Below the pieces are notes generated by a model. The model was not told the DNA's origin and ran no database searches. It saw only the letters and a program-made list of their open reading frames with translations. A stretch of 64,000 nt of DNA from Nostoc linckia NIES-25 (GTDB lineage: Bacteria; Cyanobacteriota; Cyanobacteriia; Cyanobacteriales; Nostocaceae), in NCBI RefSeq assembly GCF_002368035.1, contig NZ_AP018222.1, positions 4,705,534 through 4,769,533 of the forward strand. The letters run 5' to 3'. Position 1 is the first letter of the stretch. Every line of letters begins with the position of its first letter. The position numbers and the translations under genes were made by a program. Of the stretch, positions 18,278-27,211 are shown piece after piece.

Positions 18278-19033
18278 CTAAAGAGGTACTACATCTGATG
18301 ATGGTATTTGCTTTATTTTAGCTTCTATCATAAGTATTAAATTACCAATTTCTACTTCTACATCTTTGATATGAAATATAATATCGTCCCATTTAAAATA
18401 TGGTATACTCATCAATTCTTTGGCTTTGTGCATTAATGCTGTAACTAATTCTATTGAAACACCCTCTCCCTCAGTGCAGTTAAAGCTCTCTAACATTGCG
18501 GGTTGCGAACCTTTGCGCGGACGAGCGATCGCAGTAAAACCTAAAGGTCTATTTTTTCCCTTTTCCTTTAACAATACCTTACCTCTAAATTCCATTTTGC
18601 CATTACTAGGTAAAAATACCTCAATTTTTTGTGGCTCCAAACTTACAATTTCGCCATCTACATCCAAATCGAAGTTTGGCATCTGCTTTTTGATAAACTC
18701 TGATGACAAAGCGCGGTTTATATCTGCTTGTGTCATTGTTATCTTAGCAATGGTATTGACTGGCCGATCTAGTTTGATTTCACCGAAAATAGCACTTAAA
18801 GGATTGATGGCAATACCATCTGTTTGCAGTTTTATTTCTTGGACGCGAATGTCTTTTTGGATAACTAATCCTTCACCTGCAACCGAAACTCCATCGACTT
18901 GTCCCTGAACTACTTTCAACAAATCTGTTTGTACATCTATTTCTATTTCTTCTACTTCATCTAAATTTTCGGATATTCTTCTTTCAGCTTCCTGGGATAA
19001 TAATTTTTCTTCCAATCTATGTTCATCAGACAT
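18278..19033 (-). CDS. LmeA-like phospholipid-binding domain protein (DUF2993)
   Basis: This 251-residue protein has a DUF2993 region from about residue 25. The recurring GxVDGVSVAGEGLVIQKDIRV and MTQADINRALSSEFIKKQM segments are typical of cyanobacterial members. The related mycobacterial LmeA binds phospholipids; the cyanobacterial role is unknown. No signal peptide is apparent. It lies 105 nt upstream of crtO on the same strand and may or may not share a transcript. Confidence 0.75.
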   Translation of the reverse strand: MSDEHRLEEKLLSQEAERRISENLDEVEEIEIDVQTDLLKVVQGQVDGVSVAGEGLVIQKDIRVQEIKLQTDGIAINPLSAIFGEIKLDRPVNTIAKITMTQADINRALSSEFIKKQMPNFDLDVDGEIVSLEPQKIEVFLPSNGKMEFRGKVLLKEKGKNRPLGFTAIARPRKGSQPAMLESFNCTEGEGVSIELVTALMHKAKELMSIPYFKWDDIIFHIKDVEVEIGNLILMIEAKIKQIPSSDVVPL

Positions 19034-19209
19034 GAATTACTAATCTCCTAAATATCCTCTTATTTGTTACTGTAAAGGCTGGATACTCAAGAGCGAATCT
19101 ATATTGGGGTATATGCAACTTGGATGATTGAGTAATTAAAAAATAAGCTATTGCTGATTTAAAAAATATTTTATATTTTGCAAGTTAGCAGCCAAAAAAT
19201 AAAGTAGTG

Positions 19210-19310
19210 TTATACCAATTTTAAAAAATAAATACGACAGATAGGCAGCCCTAAACCCTTGTCTTGTCTGAATTCAGAACTTTCCAAGAGAGAATTTTGA
19301 ATTGGTATTA
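19210..19310. mobile_element. MITE-like inverted-repeat element, family 1 copy B
   Basis: A 101-bp element with ends TTATACCAATT and AATTGGTATTA, which are complementary over 10 or more bases. Same ends and size as the stretches at 1598 and 49551. It lies between the DUF2993 gene and rca. Confidence 0.65.
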
Positions 19311-19320
19311 ATTGTGGTAA

Positions 19321-19348
19321 GTAAGGGCGGACAGGATGTCCACCCTAC
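19321..19348. repeat. 28-bp palindrome, GTAGGG family
   Basis: Arms GTAAGGGCGGACA and TGTCCACCCTAC are nearly complementary. Outer bases match three other palindromes (22441, 28242, 49585) while the inner bases differ but stay paired. Confidence 0.65.
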
Positions 19349-19382
19349 AAAAAGAGTTGAATATTTTTTATTTGGAAATCCT

Positions 19383-20645
19383 TTAATTTTTACCATTCGG
19401 TCGCTGAATAATTGTCTCTAAAACCCGCCGTTTGGCTTTTGGATCTATCGCTACTAACCGTATATATTCACCGCTATATTCTGCTAGAGATGATTCCAAA
19501 TTTGATATTGCATCCGATTCGGCATCAATGTGGCTGTTAACACAACTTTGCCAGGAACCTGTACGGAAGCGACGCTCATCTACGTGTTCGATACTAATTT
19601 TGTAACCTTGAGCCAATATTTCCCGGATTTGTGCTTGTGTTTCCAAGCTCAAATGTGGACTTGATGCTTGTTTTTTCGGGAATCCATTTGTGGTTGCGCC
19701 ATTAGTTGACGGTTGACTAGTTGGTGCTACAGGAGGAGGTGGTGCTGATTGATAACTTCTACCTCGATTTAGTCGGTTATACTCATCGACTAATTGGGAA
19801 TTTTCCACTCGTTTTTGTTCGCCAACCATCAAATGGCCGGACTCGATTAAGTGCGACAGTCTGAAATCTGGTTTTTTAAATTCTGGCGGCCCTTCAGTGC
19901 TGTTAACCACACGTAAAGATACGCGCTCAAAACCGATTTGATGGATAAAGTTGCGGATTTGTTCGTCGTAAATCCGCGATCGCAACGCGCTAAAAAAGTC
20001 AATAGATTGATTGGCAAAAGTATCAACTAGCTGTTCGATTTCCCGCTGCGACAGTCCATCCGGTTCAAAAATACCCTTGACAATTCCCACTTTATCGTCT
20101 CGGTCTGGTTCCCAATAAAATTTTTCCATCCGTCCATCCCGAATTAACGGTGCATACAGGGTGGAAAAATCATTACCTGTAACAATAATCGGTACGCGAT
20201 GTAAAGGCGTAGAATCATAGCTTCCCGGTAACTGCACATCTGTGGGGTTATCGGCAATATTCATCAGTGTGGCATTTACCAACTGGGTGTTTACAGTATA
20301 CTGAGTGCCTTCATCGAAGCGTCCAGCACCAGCATCCAAATCGTTAATCATCAGCACGCACATTTTACCGCGTACTTTGATTAGTTCTGCTGTTTCCCGG
20401 TAGCGCAGCCGAATCAACCGCGCCGGATCTCCTGCATCTGGACTTTCCAACTCGCCACCAGAAATGTGAGTCACCTCGATACCCATTTTCTCGAAGACTA
20501 ACTCGCATTGAAAAGACTTGCCTTCACCTTTACGTCCGTGAATACCTAAAATGATGGGTACTCTAACGCCAGGAAGCTTCAAAAAATTTTTGGTGATGTG
20601 GACAGCAAGTTTGTCCAAAAATCGGGGAGCAATGTAGTAACCCAT
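19383..20645 (-). CDS. rca: Rubisco activase with C-terminal small-subunit-like domain
   Basis: This 420-residue AAA+ ATPase removes inhibitory sugar phosphates from Rubisco. The Walker A motif is GRKGEGKS (37-44) and Walker B is VLMINDLDAG (about 112-121). Residues about 290-335 form a Pro/Thr-rich linker, followed by a domain resembling Rubisco small subunit (HLSLETQAQIREILAQGYK, then YSGEYIRLVAIDP). In cyanobacteria such SSU-like tails recruit the activase to Rubisco and carboxysomes. The gene lies about 2.2 kb downstream of the rbcS end, separated by two unrelated genes, and is transcribed in the same direction. Confidence 0.95.
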   Translation of the reverse strand: MGYYIAPRFLDKLAVHITKNFLKLPGVRVPIILGIHGRKGEGKSFQCELVFEKMGIEVTHISGGELESPDAGDPARLIRLRYRETAELIKVRGKMCVLMINDLDAGAGRFDEGTQYTVNTQLVNATLMNIADNPTDVQLPGSYDSTPLHRVPIIVTGNDFSTLYAPLIRDGRMEKFYWEPDRDDKVGIVKGIFEPDGLSQREIEQLVDTFANQSIDFFSALRSRIYDEQIRNFIHQIGFERVSLRVVNSTEGPPEFKKPDFRLSHLIESGHLMVGEQKRVENSQLVDEYNRLNRGRSYQSAPPPPVAPTSQPSTNGATTNGFPKKQASSPHLSLETQAQIREILAQGYKISIEHVDERRFRTGSWQSCVNSHIDAESDAISNLESSLAEYSGEYIRLVAIDPKAKRRVLETIIQRPNGKN

Positions 20646-20758
20646 AAACCTATCTGATAAATAGTTAGCCCTTCTAAAGTTAATGTTAAGTTTTTTTTGG
20701 GTATAGCGATCGCTTTTCGTGGATTATTAATGGCGATGGTTTTTAAACACAATTTGAA

Positions 20759-20871
20759 ACACAGAGATAGATTTTCTCTCTGTTGCTGCGAATTCTATTC
20801 CCTAAGGATGATTTTGAATATAATTACAAACCCACAGAGGTAGATTTTGTCTCTATAGCCAAGAATTCCAT
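20759..20871. repeat. Imperfect direct repeat of about 42 bp, two copies
   Basis: The words CACAGAGATAGATTTTCTCT at about 20760 and CACAGAGGTAGATTTTGTCT at about 20832 head two similar units, each ending in GAATTC(T/C)ATT. They lie in the gap between the Uma2 gene end and the rca start. Function unknown. Confidence 0.55.
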
Positions 20872-20883
20872 TAGCCAAAGCTT

Positions 20884-21576
20884 CTATCCTAAACTTTGTG
20901 CAAAAATTGTATGTTCTTCACTACTCAAACCTTGTTGCAACACTCCTAAAACCTTTGTCATTTCACCTGTACGTAACGCCTCTACGTCCAACCATAAGCC
21001 TGGAAAAAGCCGACTTTTAATTACATTATTTATATCGGGTTTTAGTGATATATACTCACCATTTTCTAAGCAGAACCAATCTAGTTGATTTTCTAATATG
21101 CGCCAAACAATATATTCTTTAACACCATTCCGACGGTAGACTTTTTTCTTATCATGTAAGTCATTAGCGGCACTGCTGGCTGCTACTTCAGCGATTAATT
21201 CTGGCGCACCTTCAATATAATCATCTTCAGTAATACGTGCTTGTCCGCCTAGCTTTTCATCAATCAACAATACAACATCAGGCTGAGGTTCATTATCTAA
21301 ATCTAGACGAACTGTAACGTTATCACCTAACTCAACCCCAGGAGTAGCAACTTTATAATTCCACAACCAGCCTATAAGATTGGCATGAGGTTTACCATGA
21401 CTATTAAAAGGCAAAGGTGATGCCACGTACACAATTCCTTCTATTAATTCTGCTTTTTTAACATGAGGCATAGCAGTATATCGGCGTTCAAATTCCTGGC
21501 GAGTCAGCCTATCCCCACTTTCTAACGGCGGAATGCGGATACTTTTGTCGAAGTTTTGTTCTATAGATGCTGTCAT
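20884..21576 (-). CDS. Uma2-family (DUF820) endonuclease-like protein
   Basis: This 230-residue protein starts at the ATG at 21576, which has GAGGAA nine bases upstream; an in-frame TTG at 21591 is less likely. It has the Uma2 pattern: LTRQEFERRYTAMP at the N-terminus, ELIEGIVYVASP, then PDVVLLIDEKLGG and APELIAEVAASSA with the acidic residues of the PD-(D/E)XK fold. Such genes are very numerous in cyanobacteria; their biological role is unsettled. It lies between rca and the SGNH hydrolase gene and is not part of the Rubisco pathway by any evidence. Confidence 0.85.
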   Translation of the reverse strand: MTASIEQNFDKSIRIPPLESGDRLTRQEFERRYTAMPHVKKAELIEGIVYVASPLPFNSHGKPHANLIGWLWNYKVATPGVELGDNVTVRLDLDNEPQPDVVLLIDEKLGGQARITEDDYIEGAPELIAEVAASSAANDLHDKKKVYRRNGVKEYIVWRILENQLDWFCLENGEYISLKPDINNVIKSRLFPGLWLDVEALRTGEMTKVLGVLQQGLSSEEHTIFAQSLG

Positions 21577-21790
21577 GAGCAGATTCCTCAAAGGAGTGTT
21601 GCTACATTTAGTATAGGAAATTCTTTGCTTATAGCAGTTATCTAAGCTTATTTACAACGATTTTCAGGTAAATAAACTACATTTTATCTCATACTAATTC
21701 TGTATAAAAATACCTCTAATGAATAAAACCTCCGCGCCTCTTTGCGCCAACCTTCGCGTACCTTTGCGTTGAAAAACTTTAAATTGTTAA

Positions 21791-22429
21791 TTAACTTAAA
21801 GTAAACCAATTTAACCAAGCGTCCCACTTTTCCACGATTTTGGCAAATTCTGTATAACCTCCTGCTCTAGGATGAGCGCCATCATTAGCTCTTGCTTCAT
21901 CTATCCAAATATTAGATTTTTCCAGAATTGGAAACACATCTAAATAAGGCACATTTAAATCTTGGCAAATTAAAGCTAAATTTTGGGATAAATCGCTGGT
22001 TCTTTTCCTTCTTTCAAGGTCTTCTTGTTCTACGTATGGTGCTGGCCCAATCATTAAAACAGGATATAACTGTTGCGCTTTACTTAAAATATCTTGGGCA
22101 TTTTTGACTGAATCTGCTAAATCTACACGAGTTTTACCGTTTTCTAGTGTTGTGTCATTTAATCCAAAAGAAAACACAACTCTGCCATCATATTCTTTTG
22201 GCAAACGCAGTGATACTTCTTGTAACCAACGCTTTGCTATATCGCTACTCGTATCACGCCTAATTCCTAAATTATAGTAAGTGATGTCATAACCTTTTTT
22301 ATTAGCGTTAGCACATACTCTCCCCGTCCAACCCAAACATTCCGGGTCACCAGTACCGTTAACAAAGGAGTCACCAACGAAACAAATTCTGACTTCACGT
22401 AATACCATTTCACGAAAATCTTGATACAT
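21791..22429 (-). CDS. SGNH/GDSL-family hydrolase
   Basis: This 212-residue protein carries the block I serine (CFVGDSFVNGTG), the block III Asn (FSFGLNDT) and the C-terminal Asp-His pair (DGAHPRAGG). These residues form the active site of SGNH esterases and lipases. There is no signal peptide, so it is probably cytosolic. The substrate is unknown. Its start codon lies 38 nt from the edge of a MITE with a palindrome between them, so its promoter may have been altered by the insertion. Confidence 0.85.
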   Translation of the reverse strand: MYQDFREMVLREVRICFVGDSFVNGTGDPECLGWTGRVCANANKKGYDITYYNLGIRRDTSSDIAKRWLQEVSLRLPKEYDGRVVFSFGLNDTTLENGKTRVDLADSVKNAQDILSKAQQLYPVLMIGPAPYVEQEDLERRKRTSDLSQNLALICQDLNVPYLDVFPILEKSNIWIDEARANDGAHPRAGGYTEFAKIVEKWDAWLNWFTLS

Positions 22430-22440
22430 ATAGATCTACC

Positions 22441-22467
22441 GTAGGGGCGCACAGCTGTGCGCCCTTA
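22441..22467. repeat. 28-bp palindrome, GTAGGG family, split by a MITE
   Basis: GGGCGCACAGCTGTGCGCCC is a perfect 20-bp palindrome inside a GTAGGG...CCCTTA frame. The final C of the family ending TTAC is found only on the far side of the MITE (TTAC at 22626-22629), showing that the MITE landed in the palindrome. Confidence 0.75.
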
Positions 22468-22625
22468 GAGGATGTTTGAAAAGTGCTGTTATTTTAATCA
22501 CCCCCCTTAATCCCCCCTTGTCAAGGGGGGAGACCGGAAATCTAGTTCCCTCCCCTTTCTAAGGGGAGGGTTAGGGTGGGGTAAAAAATATTTGATACAT
22601 CAATCATGACTTTTCAAACATCCTC
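22468..22625. mobile_element. MITE, family 2 copy 1 (IS5-like ends)
   Basis: 158 bp with perfect 17-bp terminal inverted repeats GAGGATGTTTGAAAAGT and a TTA duplication on each side (22465-22467 and 22626-22628). The interior contains paired C-rich and G-rich runs (CCCCCCTTGTCAAGGGGGG). No coding capacity, so mobility would need a transposase elsewhere; the ends resemble IS5-family termini. Confidence 0.8.
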
Positions 22626-22725
22626 TTACTAAGGTATTTGTATCAAGTTTAAAGTGAAACAGTATAACTGTAATAAATTCATTGAATAAATACTTTTAGG
22701 ATTTAAAGTTTTACATACAATAAAA

Positions 22726-22755
22726 TAAGAGAGGAAAAATTAATTGCCTCTCTTA
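22726..22755 (-). terminator. Terminator of the rbc operon
   Basis: Perfect 9-bp arms TAAGAGAGG and CCTCTCTTA with a 12-nt loop; reading the minus strand, TTTTATT follows. It lies about 48 nt after the rbcS stop. Confidence 0.75.
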
Positions 22756-22803
22756 ATAAATCAACTTTAAAGGTACTAAGCTTTAGCTTTTACCTTTTAA
22801 TTT

Positions 22804-23133
22804 TTAGTATCTGTTGGGTTTGTGAACGATAAAGCTGAGAATTTGGCACTGCTTGATGTTGTCAAAACCCACAACGCGGATGTAATTGTTGGAATATTGA
22901 GAACGGCAAGATTGAACTTCGTTCAACACTTCTTGAGTAGATTTAGCGCCGAACAAAGGCAGCTTCCACAGTGTCCAGTATAATTCTGTTGGCTCAGAGG
23001 TTTCATTGAATTCAACCGCTGGAATGTAACCTTGATTCAAGATGTACTGGATCTGCTTGGCAATTTGAGCATCAGACAGAGGAGGCAGATAAGAAAGGGT
23101 TTCGTAACGACGCTCTTTTGGTAGAGTTTGCAT
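22804..23133 (-). CDS. rbcS: Rubisco small subunit
   Basis: This 109-residue form I Rubisco small subunit has the typical N-terminus (ERRYETLSYLPPLSD) and C-terminus (YIRVVGFDNIKQCQ). It joins eight large subunits in the L8S8 enzyme. It is the last gene of the rbcL-rbcX-rbcS operon, 72 nt after rbcX, and is followed by a hairpin terminator. Confidence 0.97.
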   Translation of the reverse strand: MQTLPKERRYETLSYLPPLSDAQIAKQIQYILNQGYIPAVEFNETSEPTELYWTLWKLPLFGAKSTQEVLNEVQSCRSQYSNNYIRVVGFDNIKQCQILSFIVHKPNRY

Positions 23134-23205
23134 AGCTTTAGTATTAAAGGATTGCGGTTGACTTCAGTTATCAGTTATCGGTCACCAGTTATCGCTGCTG
23201 ACTAT

Positions 23206-23604
23206 TCACTGTTCGTTATTTGGGTCTGAGGTTGTTTGCTGTTCTGGATAGAGACTGGGGTTTGATGTATCTATTTGTGTGATGCGTTCTAGATGCTGGC
23301 GACGTTGTTCCATATTGGCTTGCTGAATGCCAGTGCGAACCATTTCCGGTAAGAAATCAGTCACTTCCTCGGCAATATGTTCTCTGACAGTCATGATCCG
23401 CAATGCCAAATCCGGCTTTTCTCGAAACAGTTGCTTTATATAAGCTTCTCCGTCTTGAACTTTATCCGCAGAAAAGTTATGCAGCCACACTGCCAATGGA
23501 GGATTAGTTTCGCCCAGCTGCGCCAATACTGTCCTTAGCGCCTGATATGTCAGGTAGCTTTGGAGAGTCTTGGCTGTGTCCTTCGCAATTTGCTTGAGAT
23601 TCAT
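23206..23604 (-). CDS. rbcX: Rubisco assembly chaperone RbcX
   Basis: This 132-residue protein has the RbcX helical core (YLTYQALRTVLAQLGETNPP, residues about 17-36). RbcX dimers bind the C-terminal tail of RbcL to help assemble the L8 core. The tail after residue about 110 is Gln/Pro/Asn-rich and variable in the family. It sits between rbcL and rbcS, the usual position in filamentous cyanobacteria, separated from rbcL by a heptamer repeat tract. Confidence 0.96.
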   Translation of the reverse strand: MNLKQIAKDTAKTLQSYLTYQALRTVLAQLGETNPPLAVWLHNFSADKVQDGEAYIKQLFREKPDLALRIMTVREHIAEEVTDFLPEMVRTGIQQANMEQRRQHLERITQIDTSNPSLYPEQQTTSDPNNEQ

Positions 23605-23623
23605 GCTTGGCCCCAGCCCTTAA

Positions 23624-23660
23624 GAGTTATGAGTTATGAGTTATGAGTTATGAGTTATGA
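23624..23660. repeat. Heptamer tandem repeat (GAGTTAT, five units)
   Basis: Five head-to-tail GAGTTAT units plus two bases in the rbcL-rbcX spacer. Short tandemly repeated repetitive sequences of this kind are known from heterocystous cyanobacteria, including this spacer. Confidence 0.9.
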
Positions 23661-23705
23661 ATTAATGTAACTCTTAACTCCTAACTTCTAACTCGTAACT
23701 TTGGA

Positions 23706-25136
23706 TCAGACGGTATCCATAGCTTCAAACTCAAACTTGATTTCTTTCCAGAGTTCGCAAGCAACGGCTAATTCAGGAGACCACTTAGCGGCTTCGCGGA
23801 TAATGTCGTTACCTTCACGAGCCAAGTTGCGACCTTCGTTACGAGCTTGGACACAAGCTTCTAAAGCAACGCGGTTAGCTGTAGCACCAGGAGCGTTACC
23901 CCAAGGGTGACCGAGAGTACCACCACCGAATTGCAGCACGGAGTCATCACCAAAGATTTCTACGAGTGCAGGCATGTGCCAGATGTGAATACCACCAGAA
24001 GCAACTGCCATTACACCAGGTAGAGAAGCCCAGTCTTGGGTAAAGTAAATACCACGAGACTTGTCTTGCTCTACATAGTTTTCACGCAATAGGTCAACGA
24101 AGCCCATTGTGATACCGCGCTCACCTTCCAACTTACCAACAACTGTGCCGGTGTGGATGTGGTCACCACCAGACAAGCGCAGGGCTTTAGCTAATACACG
24201 GAAGTGAATACCGTGGTTCTTTTGACGGTCGATAACAGCGTGCATAGCACGGTGAATGTGCAACAGAATACCGTTGTCACGACACCAACGAGCCAATGTG
24301 GTGTTAGCGGTGAAACCTGCTGTCAGGTAGTCGTGCATGATGATGGGCTGTTTGAGTTCTTTAGCGTACTCAGCCCGCTTCAGCATTTCTTCGCAGGTGG
24401 GAGCGGTAACGTTGAGGTAGTGACCTTTGATTTCACCGGTTTCTGCTTGGGCTTTAGCAATAGCTTCAGATACGAACAAGAAGCGATCGCGCCATCTTTG
24501 GAATGGTGCTGAGTTGATGTTTTCGTCGTCTTTGGTGAAGTCCAAACCACCGCGCAAGCACTCATATACAGCGCGTCCGTAGTTCTTAGCTGACAAACCT
24601 AATTTTGGTTTGATGGTACAACCCAACAAAGGACGACCGTATTTGTTTAATTTGTCACGCTCAACTTGGATACCGTGGGGAGGGCCTTGGAAGGTTTTGA
24701 TGTAAGCTACTGGAAAGCGGATGTCTTCCAAACGCAGTGCCCGCAGGGCTTTAAAACCAAATACGTTACCTACGATCGAGGTCAACACATTGGTTACAGA
24801 ACCTTCTTCAAACAGATCCAGAGGATAGGCAACATAGCAAATAAATTGGTTGTCTTCGCCGGGAACTGGTTCGATGTCATAGCAACGACCTTTGTAGCGA
24901 TCGAGGTCGGTAAGCAAGTCTGTCCACACAGTTGTCCAAGTACCAGTGGAAGACTCAGCCGCTACAGCCGCACCTGCTTCTTCGGGAGGAACTCCAGGCT
25001 GTGGCGTAACGCGGAATGCTGCTAGAAGGTCTGTATCTTTAGGTGTGTAATCGGGGGTGTAATAAGTTAGTCTGTAATCCTTAACCCCGGCTTGATACCC
25101 AGATTTGCTCTGAGTCTTCGTTTGAGCGTAAGACAT
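23706..25136 (-). CDS. rbcL: Rubisco large subunit, form I
   Basis: This 476-residue protein fixes CO2 onto ribulose bisphosphate in the carboxysome. Active-site segments are intact: GCTIKPKLGLSAKNYGR with the catalytic Lys, GGLDFTKDDENINS with the carbamylated Lys, and SGGDHIHTGTVVGKLEGE with loop 6. The N-terminus (MSYAQTKTQSKSGYQAGVKD) is typical of cyanobacteria. It is the first gene of the operon and has a long AT-rich leader of more than 400 nt upstream, where its promoter should lie. Confidence 0.98.
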   Translation of the reverse strand: MSYAQTKTQSKSGYQAGVKDYRLTYYTPDYTPKDTDLLAAFRVTPQPGVPPEEAGAAVAAESSTGTWTTVWTDLLTDLDRYKGRCYDIEPVPGEDNQFICYVAYPLDLFEEGSVTNVLTSIVGNVFGFKALRALRLEDIRFPVAYIKTFQGPPHGIQVERDKLNKYGRPLLGCTIKPKLGLSAKNYGRAVYECLRGGLDFTKDDENINSAPFQRWRDRFLFVSEAIAKAQAETGEIKGHYLNVTAPTCEEMLKRAEYAKELKQPIIMHDYLTAGFTANTTLARWCRDNGILLHIHRAMHAVIDRQKNHGIHFRVLAKALRLSGGDHIHTGTVVGKLEGERGITMGFVDLLRENYVEQDKSRGIYFTQDWASLPGVMAVASGGIHIWHMPALVEIFGDDSVLQFGGGTLGHPWGNAPGATANRVALEACVQARNEGRNLAREGNDIIREAAKWSPELAVACELWKEIKFEFEAMDTV

Positions 25137-25951
25137 ATTTTATCCTTCCCAGAAGTCACTCTTTTTACTAATCAAATCACGTATTGTGCAACTTTCCCAC
25201 ACCCCGCTCTTTCCCCCTTGAGCGGGGAGAAGATCGGGAAAAATTTTTGTTATGGGTTGCCTTCGGCAGAGTTTAGCACTTTTTTGCGGCCTAAACTTTG
25301 GTAGCGGTGGTAACCATCCTTACCAGTGTTCTCCCATTCTTGGGCATACGACCTCGCGCTTCTACTCTCTCCTCTGCCTACACATCAAAATTCTTTTTTA
25401 TCTGTTTCTCTTCTCGCACCCGACTAAACCTTCTCAATTCACCAAAACTTCCGCACTTTGCGGTCAGCATTTAGATAATTCTCCCATAAACTGGCATATT
25501 CAGGGGATTGGCCTGGCTAGCACACATTCCCGCTTCCATACTCCTTTTATCTTCTCCTTAGTTGGCTAAGATACCAGAAAAGAATTTACTTGACAGAGAT
25601 TTAGCAGAGTGGTGAGCAAAAGATAAAAGAATTGCACACCACGAAATTTGTAGCTTGTTTCACAATATATCAAGAATTCGATAAGTTATTCTTTGAAAGT
25701 TTTTAACTTATTTATTTAAATTTGTTATTACATAAAGATTTAAACATTTTGTTAAGAATGGTTTACAAAATGTCATTAATGGTGTGGGACTGGTGACTGG
25801 TGACTGGGGACTGAAACTAGAAAATAGATATTTAGGAATACTTTTTCACCCAGTACCCAATCCCCAATCCCTAATCCCCAGTCCTCTATGTTTAAAAAAT
25901 CCAAGTGAGGGGAACACTGAAGTTAACCAAAAGCCAGTTTAGACAACGGCT
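25137..25951. other. 815-nt region upstream of rbcL
   Basis: Divergent spacer between rbcL and the propeller gene. The rbcL leader contains C-rich and T-rich tracts. A run of TGGTGAC and GGGGACTG words near 25790-25815 is intergenic repeat material. I searched by eye for an NtcA site (GTA-N8-TAC) and found none. An open frame of about 105 codons at 25252-25569 has no protein-like composition. Confidence 0.5.
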
Positions 25952-27055
25952 ATGGGTAGTGTCTTGAAAGGAAATGTCATCGTGGTATTGTTTTGCAAGC
26001 GTACTAGCTTATTGATTTCTTCTATCTTGCTGGGGTTAATAATGCCGAGTATGGGATGGGCACAAAAAACCCCTGATATTAATTCATCCGATTTAGCTCC
26101 TGCTTATCCGTCTTCACCACCGCCTCCGCGAGTAGATCCTTTACCCGATGAGAGGGGAGTGCAAGAAAATTCGCCAGAAACGGATTATCGTGTTGCCAAC
26201 TTACTGGCAGATGTTACAGGTAATCTTTGGATAGGTTCTTGGCGGGGACTATCGCGGATCGACCCGAAAACTGGGAAGATTGTTTCTCGTGTGAGCTTAC
26301 CTAATGTTGCCATTGGTGCTTTAGCCCAAGACAAAGTAGGACGCTTATGGGTGGGAAGTTATGGCGGACTGATGCGAGTAGATCCCCGCACGAGCGAAAT
26401 TACCGCACAGAATTTATTTTTGCCTTCTAAACGGGTATTGTCGCTGTTAGTTGACAAGCGCGGCTATTTGTGGGCTGGAACTGACAATGGTTTAGCTCTA
26501 ATTAGCCCCGACCAAGGCTTGATTATGACAACATTAAAAAATCTCCCTGGTGTCAGTGCCAACACATTGACTTTAGATGCTGAAGGTCACCTGTGGGTTG
26601 GCACCCTTGATGGAGTAGTGCGGGTTAATACTTCTAGTGCTGCAATTATCAAGCGAATCGCAGATTTACCAGGAACCACTGTACAAGCTTTAGCTATCAG
26701 CCCAGAAGGATTAATTTGGGCGGGAATGCCAAATAATTTACTAGTTATTAACCCGAAAACTGGGGCAGTGTTGCGATCTGTAACGCGGTTGCGTGGGCGT
26801 AACGTTACAGCAGTGCGTTTTGCTAAAGATGGTAGTGTCTGGGTCGGTACTCACGATGGTTTGTTACGATTAAATCCAAATACCGGAGCTGTGTTAGACG
26901 CTGAAGTTGCTGGACTTCCTTCTAGTCGGGTTCTTGCCCTTGTACCTGACATCGGCAATAAATTGTGGATCGGTACTAGTGAAGGTCTAGCTTGGTTAAT
27001 GCCGAAAATGAACAGCGCAAAACCTCATCTTGCTTTCAGTCGCGCCGTGAAGTGA
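25952..27055 (+). CDS. Secreted beta-propeller protein (two-component-regulator propeller repeats)
   Basis: This 367-residue protein has a signal peptide (hydrophobic about residues 18-35, then AQ-type cleavage after GWAQ). It then has six or seven propeller blades marked by repeated LWIGS/LWVGT words followed by GLxRxDP (for example LWVGSYGGLMRVDP). In larger proteins these blades form the sensor of hybrid kinases; here no kinase or DNA-binding domain follows. It may act as a stand-alone periplasmic sensor or binding protein. The start codon is inferred as the ATG giving a good signal peptide. Confidence 0.8.
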   Translation: MGSVLKGNVIVVLFCKRTSLLISSILLGLIMPSMGWAQKTPDINSSDLAPAYPSSPPPPRVDPLPDERGVQENSPETDYRVANLLADVTGNLWIGSWRGLSRIDPKTGKIVSRVSLPNVAIGALAQDKVGRLWVGSYGGLMRVDPRTSEITAQNLFLPSKRVLSLLVDKRGYLWAGTDNGLALISPDQGLIMTTLKNLPGVSANTLTLDAEGHLWVGTLDGVVRVNTSSAAIIKRIADLPGTTVQALAISPEGLIWAGMPNNLLVINPKTGAVLRSVTRLRGRNVTAVRFAKDGSVWVGTHDGLLRLNPNTGAVLDAEVAGLPSSRVLALVPDIGNKLWIGTSEGLAWLMPKMNSAKPHLAFSRAVK

Positions 27056-27122
27056 TTAGTTATTTGTCCTTTGTCCTCTGTCTTTAGCAAATGACAAATG
27101 ACTAATGACCAATGACAAAGCG

Positions 27123-27160
27123 CAAAGTCTGATCGGAGGAAACCTCCGCTCAGAACTTTG
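27123..27160. repeat. Palindromic CAAAGT repeat, copy 1
   Basis: Arms CAAAGTCTGATCGGAGG and CCTCCGCTCAGAACTTTG around an AAA loop, flanked by TGACAAATGACTAATGACC words. A second copy with a different but still paired core lies inside hppD (52454-52491). Confidence 0.75.
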
Positions 27161-27211
27161 TAAGAGAGGACAAAAAATCCAAAATCCAAAATCTCAAATC
27201 CAAAATTGGCA

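Larger units (their letters stand above)
19034..19382. other. 349-nt gap with MITE-like copy B and a palindrome
   Basis: Contains the inverted-repeat element at 19210-19310 and, 10 nt later, the palindrome at 19321-19348. The latter may also act as the rca terminator on the minus strand. No ORF. Confidence 0.5.
22430..22803. other. 374-nt gap between the SGNH gene and rbcS, mostly repeat DNA
   Basis: Holds a palindrome (22441-22464, continued after the MITE), the MITE at 22468-22625 and the terminator at 22726-22755. No ORF. Confidence 0.6.

Noticed and set aside
25252..25569. Plus-strand ORF of 105 codons upstream of rbcL
   Set aside because: Low-information composition, no ribosome site and an untypical start; it lies in the rbcL leader region.
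25137..25951. NtcA-type site (GTA-N8-TAC) upstream of rbcL
   Set aside because: No match with correct spacing was found by eye.
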